This document shows, in pieces, positions 8,824-18,300 of a DNA stretch of 63,860 bases (position 1 is its first letter; each line of letters opens with the position of its first letter). This DNA comes from DUVY01 sp036562755 (lineage in GTDB: Bacteria; Bacillota; Clostridia; Christensenellales; DUVY01), in NCBI GenBank assembly GCA_036562755.1, contig DATCJN010000044.1:1-63860 (forward strand), read 5' to 3'. Under the pieces are notes generated by a model that was not told where the DNA came from, made no database searches, and was given only the letters and a program-made list of their open reading frames with translations. Made by a program: the position numbers and the translations under genes.

Positions 8824-9701
8824 AATTCTCCGAGAACCCTTATCTCCAGTTCAGGCGTCATTCCTGTTTTTTGGTAAATAATTTCTTGCATATATTCTAA
8901 CAGCATCAAAACGTCTTGGCAAGTAGCGTTGCCTTTATTTATGATAAAATTTGCGTGCTCAGACGATATCATAGCCCCGCCTATCGTATAGCCTTTTAAT
9001 CCCGCTTTGTCCAGAATTTCGCCCGGAGCAATTCCGTCTTTCATCTTTTTAAAGGCGCTGCCCAAAGTCTTGCCTGAAGGTTGTGATTCCGCTCGTTTGC
9101 TTTTATACTCGGCGGCCAGCTGCTCGAGCCTTTCTTTTTTGTCGGGAACAAGGCCGAGTTTAGCCGAGGTAATGATATACTCGGGCCTTTGCATAAATAC
9201 GCTCTTGCGGTAGCTAAAATCGCAGTCCTCGTTTGCCAAAGTCTCGAAGCTTGAACCGTTATAGACCTCAACGCTCAAAACGCAGTCCGAAATAGATCCG
9301 CCGTATGCCCCTGCGTTCATCACCAACGCGCCGCCTACCGAAGCGGGTATTCCGACAGCCCATTCAAGCCCCCTTAATCCTCTAGAAATAGCCAAATTTG
9401 CAAGCCTTATAAGGCTAGCTCCCGCTTCCACATAAACAAATCTATCGTCTATCACAATCGAGTCCATTCCGGCAAGCACCAGAACTACCCCTCTTATGCC
9501 CTTATCGCTTATCAGCGTCTTGCTACCGCGCCCTAAGACCGTAATGGGCAGATTGTTTTTTTGAGCCCATTCTATCGCGGAAAATAATTGGAGCTTATCG
9601 TCAACCCTAATAAAATAATCAGCGTCGCCGCCTATGCCTATAGTCGTATATTTGGCCAAATTTTCTTTTTCTATAATTTCAATATTTTGATACCTAATCA
9701 T
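8820..9701 (-). CDS. murB: UDP-N-acetylmuramate dehydrogenase
   Basis: Reduces UDP-GlcNAc-enolpyruvate to UDP-MurNAc with NADPH and FAD in peptidoglycan synthesis. 293 residues. FAD-binding motifs TTIGIGGDADYF at 19-30 and GRGSKTLI near 58-65 are present, then WAVGIPASVGGALVMNAGAYGG near 115. The catalytic Ser is in GSAFKK and the Glu in the C-terminal PELEIRVLG. The short ending is the type IIb form of Gram-positives. It probably heads the operon running to the HPr-like gene or is read from the gene 21 bp upstream. Confidence 0.96.
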   Translation of the reverse strand: MIRYQNIEIIEKENLAKYTTIGIGGDADYFIRVDDKLQLFSAIEWAQKNNLPITVLGRGSKTLISDKGIRGVVLVLAGMDSIVIDDRFVYVEAGASLIRLANLAISRGLRGLEWAVGIPASVGGALVMNAGAYGGSISDCVLSVEVYNGSSFETLANEDCDFSYRKSVFMQRPEYIITSAKLGLVPDKKERLEQLAAEYKSKRAESQPSGKTLGSAFKKMKDGIAPGEILDKAGLKGYTIGGAMISSEHANFIINKGNATCQDVLMLLEYMQEIIYQKTGMTPELEIRVLGEF

Positions 9702-9722
9702 CTTTACACCCTTATTTTTTTA

Positions 9723-10838
9723 TTATAGGCCAAGCCGCGTTTTTATTTCGTTAAGGCTCTCTTTGTCGCCTAAAAGCGCTCTTTTGCATAATTCGTGATA
9801 ATGATTCATGGTTTCTTCGCTTATGAAAGCGTTGGGGATAATCAATTTTTGGTTTATTGCGTCTTGCATCTTTTTTAGCAATTCATTGGTGTGATAGTTG
9901 GCTCCGTCCACCGAAAGCATTCCCGTTTGGGCAACCTCGTGTTGAGCGCTAGGACTTGTCAAATGTTCGATAACCAACCGGGCTCTTTGGCGCTCTTGCT
10001 CGTCTTTTGCGGTAATAGCTAAATATTGCACCAAGTCGGTATAGCCCGATAGATATGTAAAATCGCACTCAAACATATTATTTTGATTGATGCGATTAAT
10101 TATCCTGTTTAAATCCCTTTGAGTGCCTAATAATATAGCAGAGTTTTGGGAAGTAAATACATTGTAAGCGTCAAGTTGGGTTTGAGCCTCGAAATAAGAG
10201 TTTTGCTTAAATACGCCAGATGTGGATTTCAAGACTGCGGCAAGCGGAAGGTTGCTTTCTCTTGCCGATGTTAAAGTATATCTAACGCTTTTGCCTTTGT
10301 TGTAAACTTGCCCCTCTTTAAATATATTATCTATCAATTTATTTCCCGTGTCAATTCCCATAGCTTTGGCCAATTCCAAATTACACGCCAGCATATATCC
10401 GCCTGTCATAAACGCTACGGCTTTTAATTTTTCTTTGCTGCCCGATTTTATAAATTCTTGTTTGATATTTAGGCGTCCTTCGTATTCTTGCGCGTAAGGC
10501 TCAAAAATATCGCCTGCGCCCGTTCCGAAGCTAACCAAATCGGGCAAGATGCCTTGACTCAATTGGTCAAGGGCTTGGGCTTTGGTCAATGTTTGAATGC
10601 TGACAAACAGCCCAGGGTTCTTTTTTTCTAATTCTATCATTTGCTTTAATAAAAATTGATGGCGGTTATATCCTCCTCCTTCAAAACTTTCAATATGCCA
10701 CATAGTCAGCACGCCTTGCGCTTGGCTTTTTGGCTTGTAGTCTTTTTTTAGATTGGGAAACACAAAAATCGGAACGCCGATCAAAATTATAATTAATAAA
10801 AAATAGGGCAAAATCTTAAATATTTTTTTTAACATCAT
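9723..10838 (-). CDS. Membrane-anchored solute-binding-like protein, orphan
   Basis: 371 residues. A single hydrophobic N-terminal helix (about 7-29) without a lipobox Cys anchors it outside the membrane. The rest resembles a family 1 extracellular solute-binding protein (VLTMWHIESFEGGGYNRHQFL near 43-63, a DLVSFG motif, a late LTSPSAQHEVAQTG block). No permease or ATPase is adjacent. It lies 21 bp before murB on the same strand, so the two may be cotranscribed. No clear ribosome binding site precedes the ATGATG start, so the transcript may be nearly leaderless or the start may be wrong. The ligand is unknown. Confidence 0.7.
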   Translation of the reverse strand: MMLKKIFKILPYFLLIIILIGVPIFVFPNLKKDYKPKSQAQGVLTMWHIESFEGGGYNRHQFLLKQMIELEKKNPGLFVSIQTLTKAQALDQLSQGILPDLVSFGTGAGDIFEPYAQEYEGRLNIKQEFIKSGSKEKLKAVAFMTGGYMLACNLELAKAMGIDTGNKLIDNIFKEGQVYNKGKSVRYTLTSARESNLPLAAVLKSTSGVFKQNSYFEAQTQLDAYNVFTSQNSAILLGTQRDLNRIINRINQNNMFECDFTYLSGYTDLVQYLAITAKDEQERQRARLVIEHLTSPSAQHEVAQTGMLSVDGANYHTNELLKKMQDAINQKLIIPNAFISEETMNHYHELCKRALLGDKESLNEIKTRLGL

Positions 10839-10882
10839 AAAAATATGATATGATTTTCGGCTTATACAAAATGAATAAAAAT

Positions 10883-10920
10883 AAAAATCCCTTTTTGCCC
10901 AAGGCTAAAAAGGGATTTTT
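10883..10920. terminator. Bidirectional terminator after the ECF gene
   Basis: A long stem, AAAAATCCCTTTTTGCC with GGCTAAAAAGGGATTTTT, ends the kinase-gnd-larA-ECF transcript and separates it from the solute-binding-like gene. Confidence 0.85.
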
Positions 10921-10940
10921 AGGTTATATTTTGGGAACTC

Positions 10941-11480
10941 TTATTGAGGTTTTTTTACCAATCTTGGCTCAAAGTATTTCTCATATATTATGACTAAAAT
11001 AGGTATTATAACAATTTGTAATACTATCCCCGGAATCGCCTTGACAAACGCGCCGGCAAAGAAAATCGCCCAGGTAAATGTCTTATCGGCAAAACCATAA
11101 AAGACTATGGATGCCAGTCCCCAAACAATTCTGCCCGCAATCATCGCGGCTATTAAGGAAACATATAGAGCGATTTTGTTGCCTTTAAATTTGAAATAAA
11201 TCAACCCTATGACAAATCCGTACGCAGCCAATTCAAACGCCATGGCCGCCGCGTTGGGCATTAAGGGCGGCATTTGGAAGGTAACAGAGCGCAACAGCGG
11301 GGTTAAAAATCCTACCGCCAGCCCGTAAAAAGGCCCGCAAATAAGCCCGCATAATAACACTCCAAAATGCATGGGCAAGAGCATATTGCCTATTTGGGGT
11401 ATTTGTCCCGTAAGAAAAGGCAAAAACATGCCCATGGCCATAAATAATGCCGCATAACAAAGTCTTAATGTCCTAGACAT
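10941..11480 (-). CDS. ECF transporter S component, substrate unknown
   Basis: 179 residues with five to six membrane helices, the size and shape of an energy-coupling-factor S component (ECF_trnsprt-like family). Conserved Pro/Gly-rich loops LPMHFGVLLCGLICGPFYG near 36-54 and the helix start MAFELAAYG are visible. S components bind a vitamin or metal and use a shared EcfAA'T module encoded elsewhere. Its ATG overlaps the larA stop by 1 bp (TAATG), which implies translational coupling. A nickel or nicotinate-type ligand would make sense, since LarA enzymes need both, but this is only inference. Confidence 0.8.
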   Translation of the reverse strand: MSRTLRLCYAALFMAMGMFLPFLTGQIPQIGNMLLPMHFGVLLCGLICGPFYGLAVGFLTPLLRSVTFQMPPLMPNAAAMAFELAAYGFVIGLIYFKFKGNKIALYVSLIAAMIAGRIVWGLASIVFYGFADKTFTWAIFFAGAFVKAIPGIVLQIVIIPILVIIYEKYFEPRLVKKPQ

Positions 11481-12736
11481 TACAGCCTCCCCTTCTCAAT
11501 CCAAAGTCCTAAGGCGGGGTTGGGTATATAATATATTTCTTCGCCGTCTATAATATTCCAGCCTGTTTTCAACTTGTCGATGGGGTATTTTCTTGCCATT
11601 TCGTTATAATCCGCCGCGGAATAATTGACCTGCTCGATTTCTTCTTTGGTAATTTTATCTACGGCGTATGTTATTTTGAATCTGCCGTCGGACGAGCCGT
11701 GGATTAGGTGCGCGGCCGCGCTCATATTGTTTTTTAGGTCGTCGCATTCTTTAAAAAGTTGAATAACCTTTTCTCTTCCCACATAACCGTATTTTCTTAT
11801 GAGCCTATCTATTTCCTTATCCTCGCCGAAGGTGTTAACTCCGGGCGCAAGGATTATTAACTCGCCGCCGTCGGCTATCGCCATGCGCGTTCTGTAAACC
11901 GCCTTGTTGCCAAGCCATGTGCTTTTGAACTCGCTGGGGTCTAAATATACCACGCATTTTTTAATGGGCTTTTCCACGACGTCCATATTTTTTACTTTGG
12001 CAAGCTCTATCGCTTCTTCCAGCGGACGCCTGTCCTCGCCTATAAACAGACCGTGGGTTTTTATTTCGCCCTTAGGCGCGGTGGTAACCGTTAAAACCCA
12101 AAGGATATTTATATTGTTTAAAAAGTGTTCTAAACAGTAATCCAACAGCTTCCTGGTAGGCGTATGGTCTTTGCCCATCATTCTCTCAAGCCCATACAAA
12201 GCCCCAACCATATGCGAAGCGTTGATTATCTTGCTGCCGCCTAATCCTACGAAGAGGTTTTTGGAATGGTTGCTCATTCCTATAACCTCGTGGGGCACGA
12301 CCTGTCCCACCGATATTACCAAGTCATAATTTTCAAACAATATCTTATTGACTTGGCATTCTACCGCCGAAGTATAGGTGTCTTCCGAAATCTCTCTCAA
12401 ATATTCTTCGGGCACAGTGCCGATAGTTATGACGTCCTCGCGCCAATTATGAGCTATAAATTTTTCAAACGGAATATCGCCGAACATTATTTCGCATTCT
12501 TCGCGCGTCATAGGGAAATGCGTGCCCAAAGCGGGGATTATATCCACCTGCGCGACGTCTTTTAATAAGTGATAATAAAAATTAGTTATATATCCCGCGT
12601 TGGAATGAAGCCTGGTAAAATCGGGCGGAACAATCAGCACTTTTTTTAGATTGCGCCCTTTTAGGCTTTCAATTAATGCCTGGTTAATTTGCTCTTTGGT
12701 TAAACCGCTTTCGCAGCTAGCTTTTACGCTTATCAT
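11480..12736 (-). CDS. LarA-superfamily nickel-pincer hydroxyacid racemase/epimerase
   Basis: 418 residues. LarA of Lactobacillus racemises lactate with a nickel pincer nucleotide bound to Lys184 and ligated by His200, with His108 and His174 as acid/base. Here His73 (GTHFPM), His149 (VPHEV), Lys159 (NHSKN) and His175 (NASHM) match; the spacing 149-159-175 equals 174-184-200. The enzyme therefore looks active. It is embedded between 6-phosphogluconate dehydrogenase and an S component, after a KdgK-like kinase. A D-gluconate 2-epimerase is known in this superfamily, so an aldonate epimerase is more likely than lactate racemase. No larB, larC or larE is in the window. Confidence 0.85.
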   Translation of the reverse strand: MISVKASCESGLTKEQINQALIESLKGRNLKKVLIVPPDFTRLHSNAGYITNFYYHLLKDVAQVDIIPALGTHFPMTREECEIMFGDIPFEKFIAHNWREDVITIGTVPEEYLREISEDTYTSAVECQVNKILFENYDLVISVGQVVPHEVIGMSNHSKNLFVGLGGSKIINASHMVGALYGLERMMGKDHTPTRKLLDYCLEHFLNNINILWVLTVTTAPKGEIKTHGLFIGEDRRPLEEAIELAKVKNMDVVEKPIKKCVVYLDPSEFKSTWLGNKAVYRTRMAIADGGELIILAPGVNTFGEDKEIDRLIRKYGYVGREKVIQLFKECDDLKNNMSAAAHLIHGSSDGRFKITYAVDKITKEEIEQVNYSAADYNEMARKYPIDKLKTGWNIIDGEEIYYIPNPALGLWIEKGRL

Positions 12737-12737
12737 C

Positions 12738-14186
12738 TTACACCTCGTATTTTGTCGAGGCCGTATCGCCGCCTTCTCCCGTCCAATTGGTATGGAAATA
12801 TTGGCCTCTGGGCGCGTCTATTCTCTCGTAGGTGTGCGCGCCGAAATAGTCGCGTTGAGCTTGCAACAAGTTAGCGGGCAATGTATGCGCGGTATATCCG
12901 TCAAAATAGCTTAGCGCTGAGCTCATGCCAGGCATAGGTATCTTGTTTAGCGCTGCTGTGGCGACTACCTTTCTTAAGCTGTCTATTGAGTTTTTCATGG
13001 TAGGCATAAAGTAATCGTCAAGCAATAGATTTTCAAGTTCGGGGTTCTTCTCGTAAGCCTGCTTGATTTTTTCCAAGAAAGCCGACCTTATTATGCAGCC
13101 GCCGCGCCAGGTCATAGCAATGCCGCCATAATTTAAGTTCCAATTATATGTCTTGGCGGCCGTTTTCATAAGCGCGAAGCCTTGCGCGTAGGATATGATC
13201 TTGGACGCGTATAGCGCTTTTTTGAGGTCTTCTATGAACTCGGCCTTCTCGCCTTCGAATTTTTTGACTTTCTTTATATCTTCATATTCTTTAGCCGCTC
13301 TTACTCTTTCGTCTTTTATGGAAGACAAGCATCTTGCGTAAACAGCCTCGGCAATCAAAGACAACGGCACGCCCTCTTCCATAGAGGATATTACCGTCCA
13401 CTTGCCCGTGCCTTTTTGCCCTGCGGCGTCTAAAATTTTGTCCACCAAAGGTTGTCCGTCAGAGTCTTTTACGGCCAAAATATTGGAAGTGATTTCTATT
13501 AAATAGCTCTTTAATTCGGACTCGTTCCAATCGGCGAAAATTTTATGCATTTCGTCGTTGGATAAGCCCAAATAGTCTTTCATAAAGTGATATGTTTCGC
13601 AAATAAGCTGCATATCGCCGTATTCGATGCCGTTATGCACCATTTTTACAAAGTGTCCCGCGCCGTTTTCGCCTATCCATTCGCAGCAAGGCTGACCGTT
13701 CACTTTAGCGCTGATGCTTTGGAAAATATCCTTTACGCTCTCCCACGCCTTAGCCGAACCTCCGGGCATCATGGACGGGCCTTTTAGCGCGCCTTCTTCG
13801 CCGCCCGAAACGCCCGTGCCTACGAATAACAAGCCTTTGCTCTCTAGGTATTGCGTTCTTCTAATGGTGTCAGGAAAGTGCGAATTTCCGCCGTCGATTA
13901 TAATATCGCCTTCTTCCAGATAAGGAATAAGGTTTTCTATAACTTCGTCTACGGGCTTGCCCGCGCGAATCATAAGCATAACCTTGCGGGGCTTTTTTAG
14001 GTTATCGGCTAATTCTTTGTAAGAGTACGTTCCGATAACTTTTTCGCCCTTGGTTTTTTCGACAAACTTATTTACAACTTCTAGCTCTCTATTATATACG
14101 GCTACAGAATAGCCCTTGCTTAACATATTCTTTACAAGGTTTTCGCCCATTACGGCTAAACCAACCATGCCGATATCAGCTTTCAT
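12738..14186 (-). CDS. gnd: 6-phosphogluconate dehydrogenase, decarboxylating
   Basis: 482 residues, the full long form. Converts 6-phosphogluconate to ribulose 5-phosphate and CO2. The Rossmann motif GLAVMGENLVKNM at 8-20, the GTGVSGGEEGAL block near 127-138, the catalytic HNGIEYGDMQL near 187-197 and the late WRGGCIIRS are all present. The order kinase-gnd-larA, with a 1-bp gap to the larA-like gene, suggests a peripheral sugar-acid pathway rather than only the pentose phosphate pathway. Confidence 0.96.
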   Translation of the reverse strand: MKADIGMVGLAVMGENLVKNMLSKGYSVAVYNRELEVVNKFVEKTKGEKVIGTYSYKELADNLKKPRKVMLMIRAGKPVDEVIENLIPYLEEGDIIIDGGNSHFPDTIRRTQYLESKGLLFVGTGVSGGEEGALKGPSMMPGGSAKAWESVKDIFQSISAKVNGQPCCEWIGENGAGHFVKMVHNGIEYGDMQLICETYHFMKDYLGLSNDEMHKIFADWNESELKSYLIEITSNILAVKDSDGQPLVDKILDAAGQKGTGKWTVISSMEEGVPLSLIAEAVYARCLSSIKDERVRAAKEYEDIKKVKKFEGEKAEFIEDLKKALYASKIISYAQGFALMKTAAKTYNWNLNYGGIAMTWRGGCIIRSAFLEKIKQAYEKNPELENLLLDDYFMPTMKNSIDSLRKVVATAALNKIPMPGMSSALSYFDGYTAHTLPANLLQAQRDYFGAHTYERIDAPRGQYFHTNWTGEGGDTASTKYEV

Positions 14187-14219
14187 TTTTCTTGCGCTCC
14201 TTATTCAAGTTAAATATTT

Positions 14220-15287
14220 TTATCTTATTACTCTGGCGTTGCCCGCCCAAATGTCCCAAATTTGTTTTTCGTCAATGGGCGTTCCAAAATCGTTTAATAG
14301 CGTCACCACAAAAGCGCCGCTAGCCCACGCAAACTGCAAGCATTTTTCAGGCTCCCAGCCTTTTGCGATCGCGTATAACAAACCGCCTACGAAGCCGTCC
14401 CCGCCGCCTATTCTGTCCAGGACGGGAATCTCTCTCAAATCCACCTTGTGCCAATCTTCGCCATAGAGCATAATAGCGCCCCAAAGATGCGCGTTGGCCG
14501 AAATAACCTCGCGCAATGTGGTGGCGAATACTTGGACATTGGGGAAGAGTTTTTTGGCGTTTTGTATCATGCCTTTGAAGCTTTCGATTTGAGAATTAAT
14601 GTCCTTGCCGCCCGCCTCAGGTCCGGGAACGCCTAAACATAGCTGAAAATCTTCTTCGTTGCCTATTAGAATATCTGCGTTTGAGGCGATTTCGGTAAAT
14701 ACAGCCCTTAATTCTTGCTCTCTGCCTTTCCAAAACGATGCTCTGTAGTTTAGGTCAAAAGAGATCTTAGTGCCGTATTTTTTGGCAGCTTTGGCAAGCT
14801 CTAGGCAGAAGACGCTTGTTTTTTGCGAAAGCGCGCAAATAAGCCCGCTTAGGTGCAAAATTTGAGCGCCTTCGTCTTTGAATATCTTTTCCAGATCAAA
14901 ATCTTTTATGTCCAAAGTTTGACCGACTTCGCCCGCGCGGTCATTCCAAACCCTAGGCGCGCGCAAACCGTAGCCGCTATCGGCGATATTAAACTGGTGT
15001 CTGTAACCCCAAGGTCCGCCTTGAGCAACTTCGGGGCCTTCGTAATCAATGCCTCTTGCCCTTAAATCTGACTTTATAAAGTAGGCTATTGGGCTGTCTT
15101 TTACAAAGGTGGTCAATACCTTTGCGGGCAATCCCAACCCTGCCGAGATGCTCAAAACGTTGGTCTCGGCGCTGGTAGCCTGCATTTGATAAGTCCTTGA
15201 TATATGCACAGGCTGTCTGTCTTGAGGCGTTATTCTAACGCCCATGCTTGAAGGGGCGATGATCGCGTATTTTTTGTTAGTAGCCAT
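14220..15287 (-). CDS. PfkB-family sugar kinase, 2-keto-3-deoxygluconate kinase-like
   Basis: 355 residues. The PfkB signature near the C-terminus reads DRIGGGDGFVGGLLYAI, with Asp as catalytic base in the anion hole. Other marks are SFDLNYRASFWKGRE near 177-191 and NEEDF near 216. Sequence and neighbours (gnd, LarA-like) suggest phosphorylation of a keto-deoxy sugar acid or a gluconate-type acid. KdgK is the best guess; ribokinase or fructokinase specificity cannot be ruled out. It is the first gene of its unit, with a good promoter and AGAGGT site. Confidence 0.8.
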   Translation of the reverse strand: MATNKKYAIIAPSSMGVRITPQDRQPVHISRTYQMQATSAETNVLSISAGLGLPAKVLTTFVKDSPIAYFIKSDLRARGIDYEGPEVAQGGPWGYRHQFNIADSGYGLRAPRVWNDRAGEVGQTLDIKDFDLEKIFKDEGAQILHLSGLICALSQKTSVFCLELAKAAKKYGTKISFDLNYRASFWKGREQELRAVFTEIASNADILIGNEEDFQLCLGVPGPEAGGKDINSQIESFKGMIQNAKKLFPNVQVFATTLREVISANAHLWGAIMLYGEDWHKVDLREIPVLDRIGGGDGFVGGLLYAIAKGWEPEKCLQFAWASGAFVVTLLNDFGTPIDEKQIWDIWAGNARVIR

Positions 15288-15321
15288 TATTCATACCTCT
15301 TATCATAATTTTTTCTCAATC

Positions 15322-15350
15322 ATAATACCCCTTAAACTCATTAAAGGCAA
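15322..15350 (-). promoter_or_regulatory. Promoter of the kinase-gnd-larA-ECF unit
   Basis: On the minus strand TTGCCT, a 17-bp spacer and TATTAT lie 35-63 bp before the kinase start. This makes the sugar-acid genes a unit that can be read apart from the surface-protein array upstream. No TGTAA-N4-TTACA operator is present here. Confidence 0.6.
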
Positions 15351-15368
15351 TACCATTAATTTACAATT

Positions 15369-18300
15369 CTATTGCACAATTCTCTCAAAAGATATTACTA
15401 TCTCTAGGTCTTGAGTTATATTTTCTAACATTATTTTATTGCGGTTGACAGTTACGACTTGTCCATTAACGGTGGCTTGGCTCACTTTGTAGCCGGCTTC
15501 GCATACTATTATTACTTCTGCGCTTTGTCCTACTATTACTTCGCTTTGAACAAAAGCTTGACCGTGTTCGCCCGCATCGACGGTTATATTGACGGTTTCA
15601 ATTTCTTCATTTTCGAGCTCGTCAAATCTTAACTGCGGTCTGTTTTCTTGAGCGGCTTGAGCGGAGAAGAACTCAAATCTAGGCGCGCCGTCGTTGCATT
15701 CATCTACAAGCACTATGCAGAATTCGTCTATTCCGGCTATAGCTAACGAGTGGACATAATCGGTAACATCTAATTCATACCAGGTTACAGATTTTACGGT
15801 CAATACGCCAAGTTTGGTTCCGCCTGTTAGTCTTGCGGTAGCGGTAACGCCCGCCGTATCGGTTGTAGCGCCTCTGTCAAACAGCGTCTTAATGGGTTGA
15901 TTGTTCCAAACAATTCCATCGCCAAATGCGGCGCTGCCCGCAAAAGCATATACGCCTATGGGCATCGGGCTTGAACCCAAATCGACAGCTCTAGAACCCA
16001 TAATTCTAAAGGTTGCCTTATGAGTTAAGACTTCGTTTGTTATTCCGTTAAAGAAAACATATCCTATACGCGAGTTAGTGCCCGTTCTGGTAGTCTTAAT
16101 AGGCAAGATATCGCTATCGTAATATGCCGTGGCAGGCGTATCCTCTCTCGTGTAAGTGGATTTAGAAGCGAGGATAAAACCTTGTGTTTTGAACTTAGCT
16201 TCAATATTGACGTTATCGGTAACGTTTAAGAGCGTAATCAAGGATTGGCTTATATCTGCTTCTTGGCCGTTTATTTTTACGTATTCGACGACGTATCCGA
16301 ATTCGGGCTTAACTACTATGGATAAGTCCTCGCCCCTTAACAATGTCTTATTGGAAACATATATTTCGCCGCCTACGTTGCCTACGATATTAACAGATAC
16401 GTTATATTGAGGCGTTTCTCCTTCGACTTTGTTAATAACCAGATAAGGAGCATTGGAGCTTTCTTTGCTTGCTATAGATACGCCCGTAGAGCCTGACGTA
16501 GGATAAATACAGAAAGTGTATTTTTTGTCGGCGAATACTTCGCTAGTCAATATGTTTTTAACGTCAATTTTTAGCCAAGTTCCCGCGCTTGTTACGGATA
16601 CATTTTGGGTAAATTGAGATTGTATGCCGCCGTTGGGGTGGCCTGCTGTCGACGACCAGCCTAGAGTAGATTCGTCCCAATCGTTGATGTTGGAAACCCT
16701 TAAAGAGAAGTTTTGAGTATTTTCTGTATCTATCGAAACTAAATATAGATACAAATAAGCGTTTTCGATTTCTTCGGTTAACGAAGACAAGTCGAACTTA
16801 ATAAAACCTCTCATTGTATGGTTGGAACCGGACGACCTTGCCTTTATTACTTCGGAGGAGCCGTATCCGCCCGAGGATTGAACATAGGTGTCAGCTACGG
16901 ATACAAATGTAGTTCCGGGATGAGCCGAATCGCCTGATTTTATCAAATCAATTCTAGGCTCAAAGTCCGCGTTCTCATAAGCGCCGATTTCGATTTTGCC
17001 TGTCGAGCCGGGTTGATTGTCTTCAAGCAGCAACGAAAGCGTCATAGATTTATTTTTTATCGCTTGCGAGATAGTGTCTTTTAATTCTAAAGTATAAGTT
17101 CCCACGCCTGTGATGATAAACGTGCCGACCTTGGTCTTTTCCTGATTGTGATTAAAGGTATCCCAAGTAATGTCATTGATTAAGTAATCATTGGAGATGA
17201 GGTTTACATCTACTATTTGAGGCGCTTTTGAGGAAACTCCGCTTGCAGATATGACTCTGATTTGAAGCCTTGCGGAATATATATCGTTCTTAGGGATATC
17301 AAATCTCAAAATCGCGCTCTTCTTTGTTGCTCCTTCACCGTGTATAAGCAGCCTGTTTGCGGATGCAAAGTTTTCAGACCTTTCCGCGTCGTCAGAAGAA
17401 ATATATGTGTCTCTTTTTGCGTAAATTATCTTATCGGTTGAATCAGGTCCGATATAATCTTCTTGTCCGGGTTGCACTTCAGGCGGAGGCGGAGGCGTTA
17501 CGCCGTGAGTTACGTTGGCTATATAATCTTTAAGTCTTGCGATAAAGAATGTATTGATATAGTTAAATATTATTTGAGTTCCGTTTGATACGTTGGTGGG
17601 GGGGTGCGCTCCGCCAGGAATTGGATGGAATGCAAAATCCGTACCCTCAACATAACCTGCATTAAGCAGCGTGTTTCTCATATATACCGAGCTTTCATAA
17701 GGTATAGTGGGATCGTTTGTGCCGTGAATTATTACCACGGGAATAAAACGGTCTTGGAATTTATTAGCTACATTGTATTCGTTTCTGCGAGGTTCTTCAG
17801 GCGAGCCCCATAAGTTACCTACGGCAACAATATTGCTCTTATCATAGCCTTTTGAATCATCAGCATATGTAAAGAATACAGTGGTTACGCCGCCGGCAGA
17901 ACCGCCTGCGACAAATATATAATCGGGATTGTAGCCATAAACGCCGCCTTTGGTCCTTAACCAAGCCAAAGCGCGATTGGCGTCTTGAGCTGCGTCATGC
18001 GCGGCTGCGGTTTCGGCTTCGTCAGTGCGCAAGTCCTCGCCTTTTCTAGTTCTATAATCAATAGACGCGACCACGTATCCGTGTTTAGCGAAAAGGTTGG
18101 ATAGATTTACTATATAGTTTTGGTTTCTTGAAGAGTCAGACCTAAATCCGCCGCCGTGAATCATCATAACCAGCGGTCTGTTTCTTTCGGTATCGTTTTT
18201 AGGTCTGTATATGTCTAGCTTTAGATTAACCTTTTTACCATCGTAAGTGGGAACATTCTCTGCAAAAACTATATCAGATAGCTTTTCTACTACATCAAAT

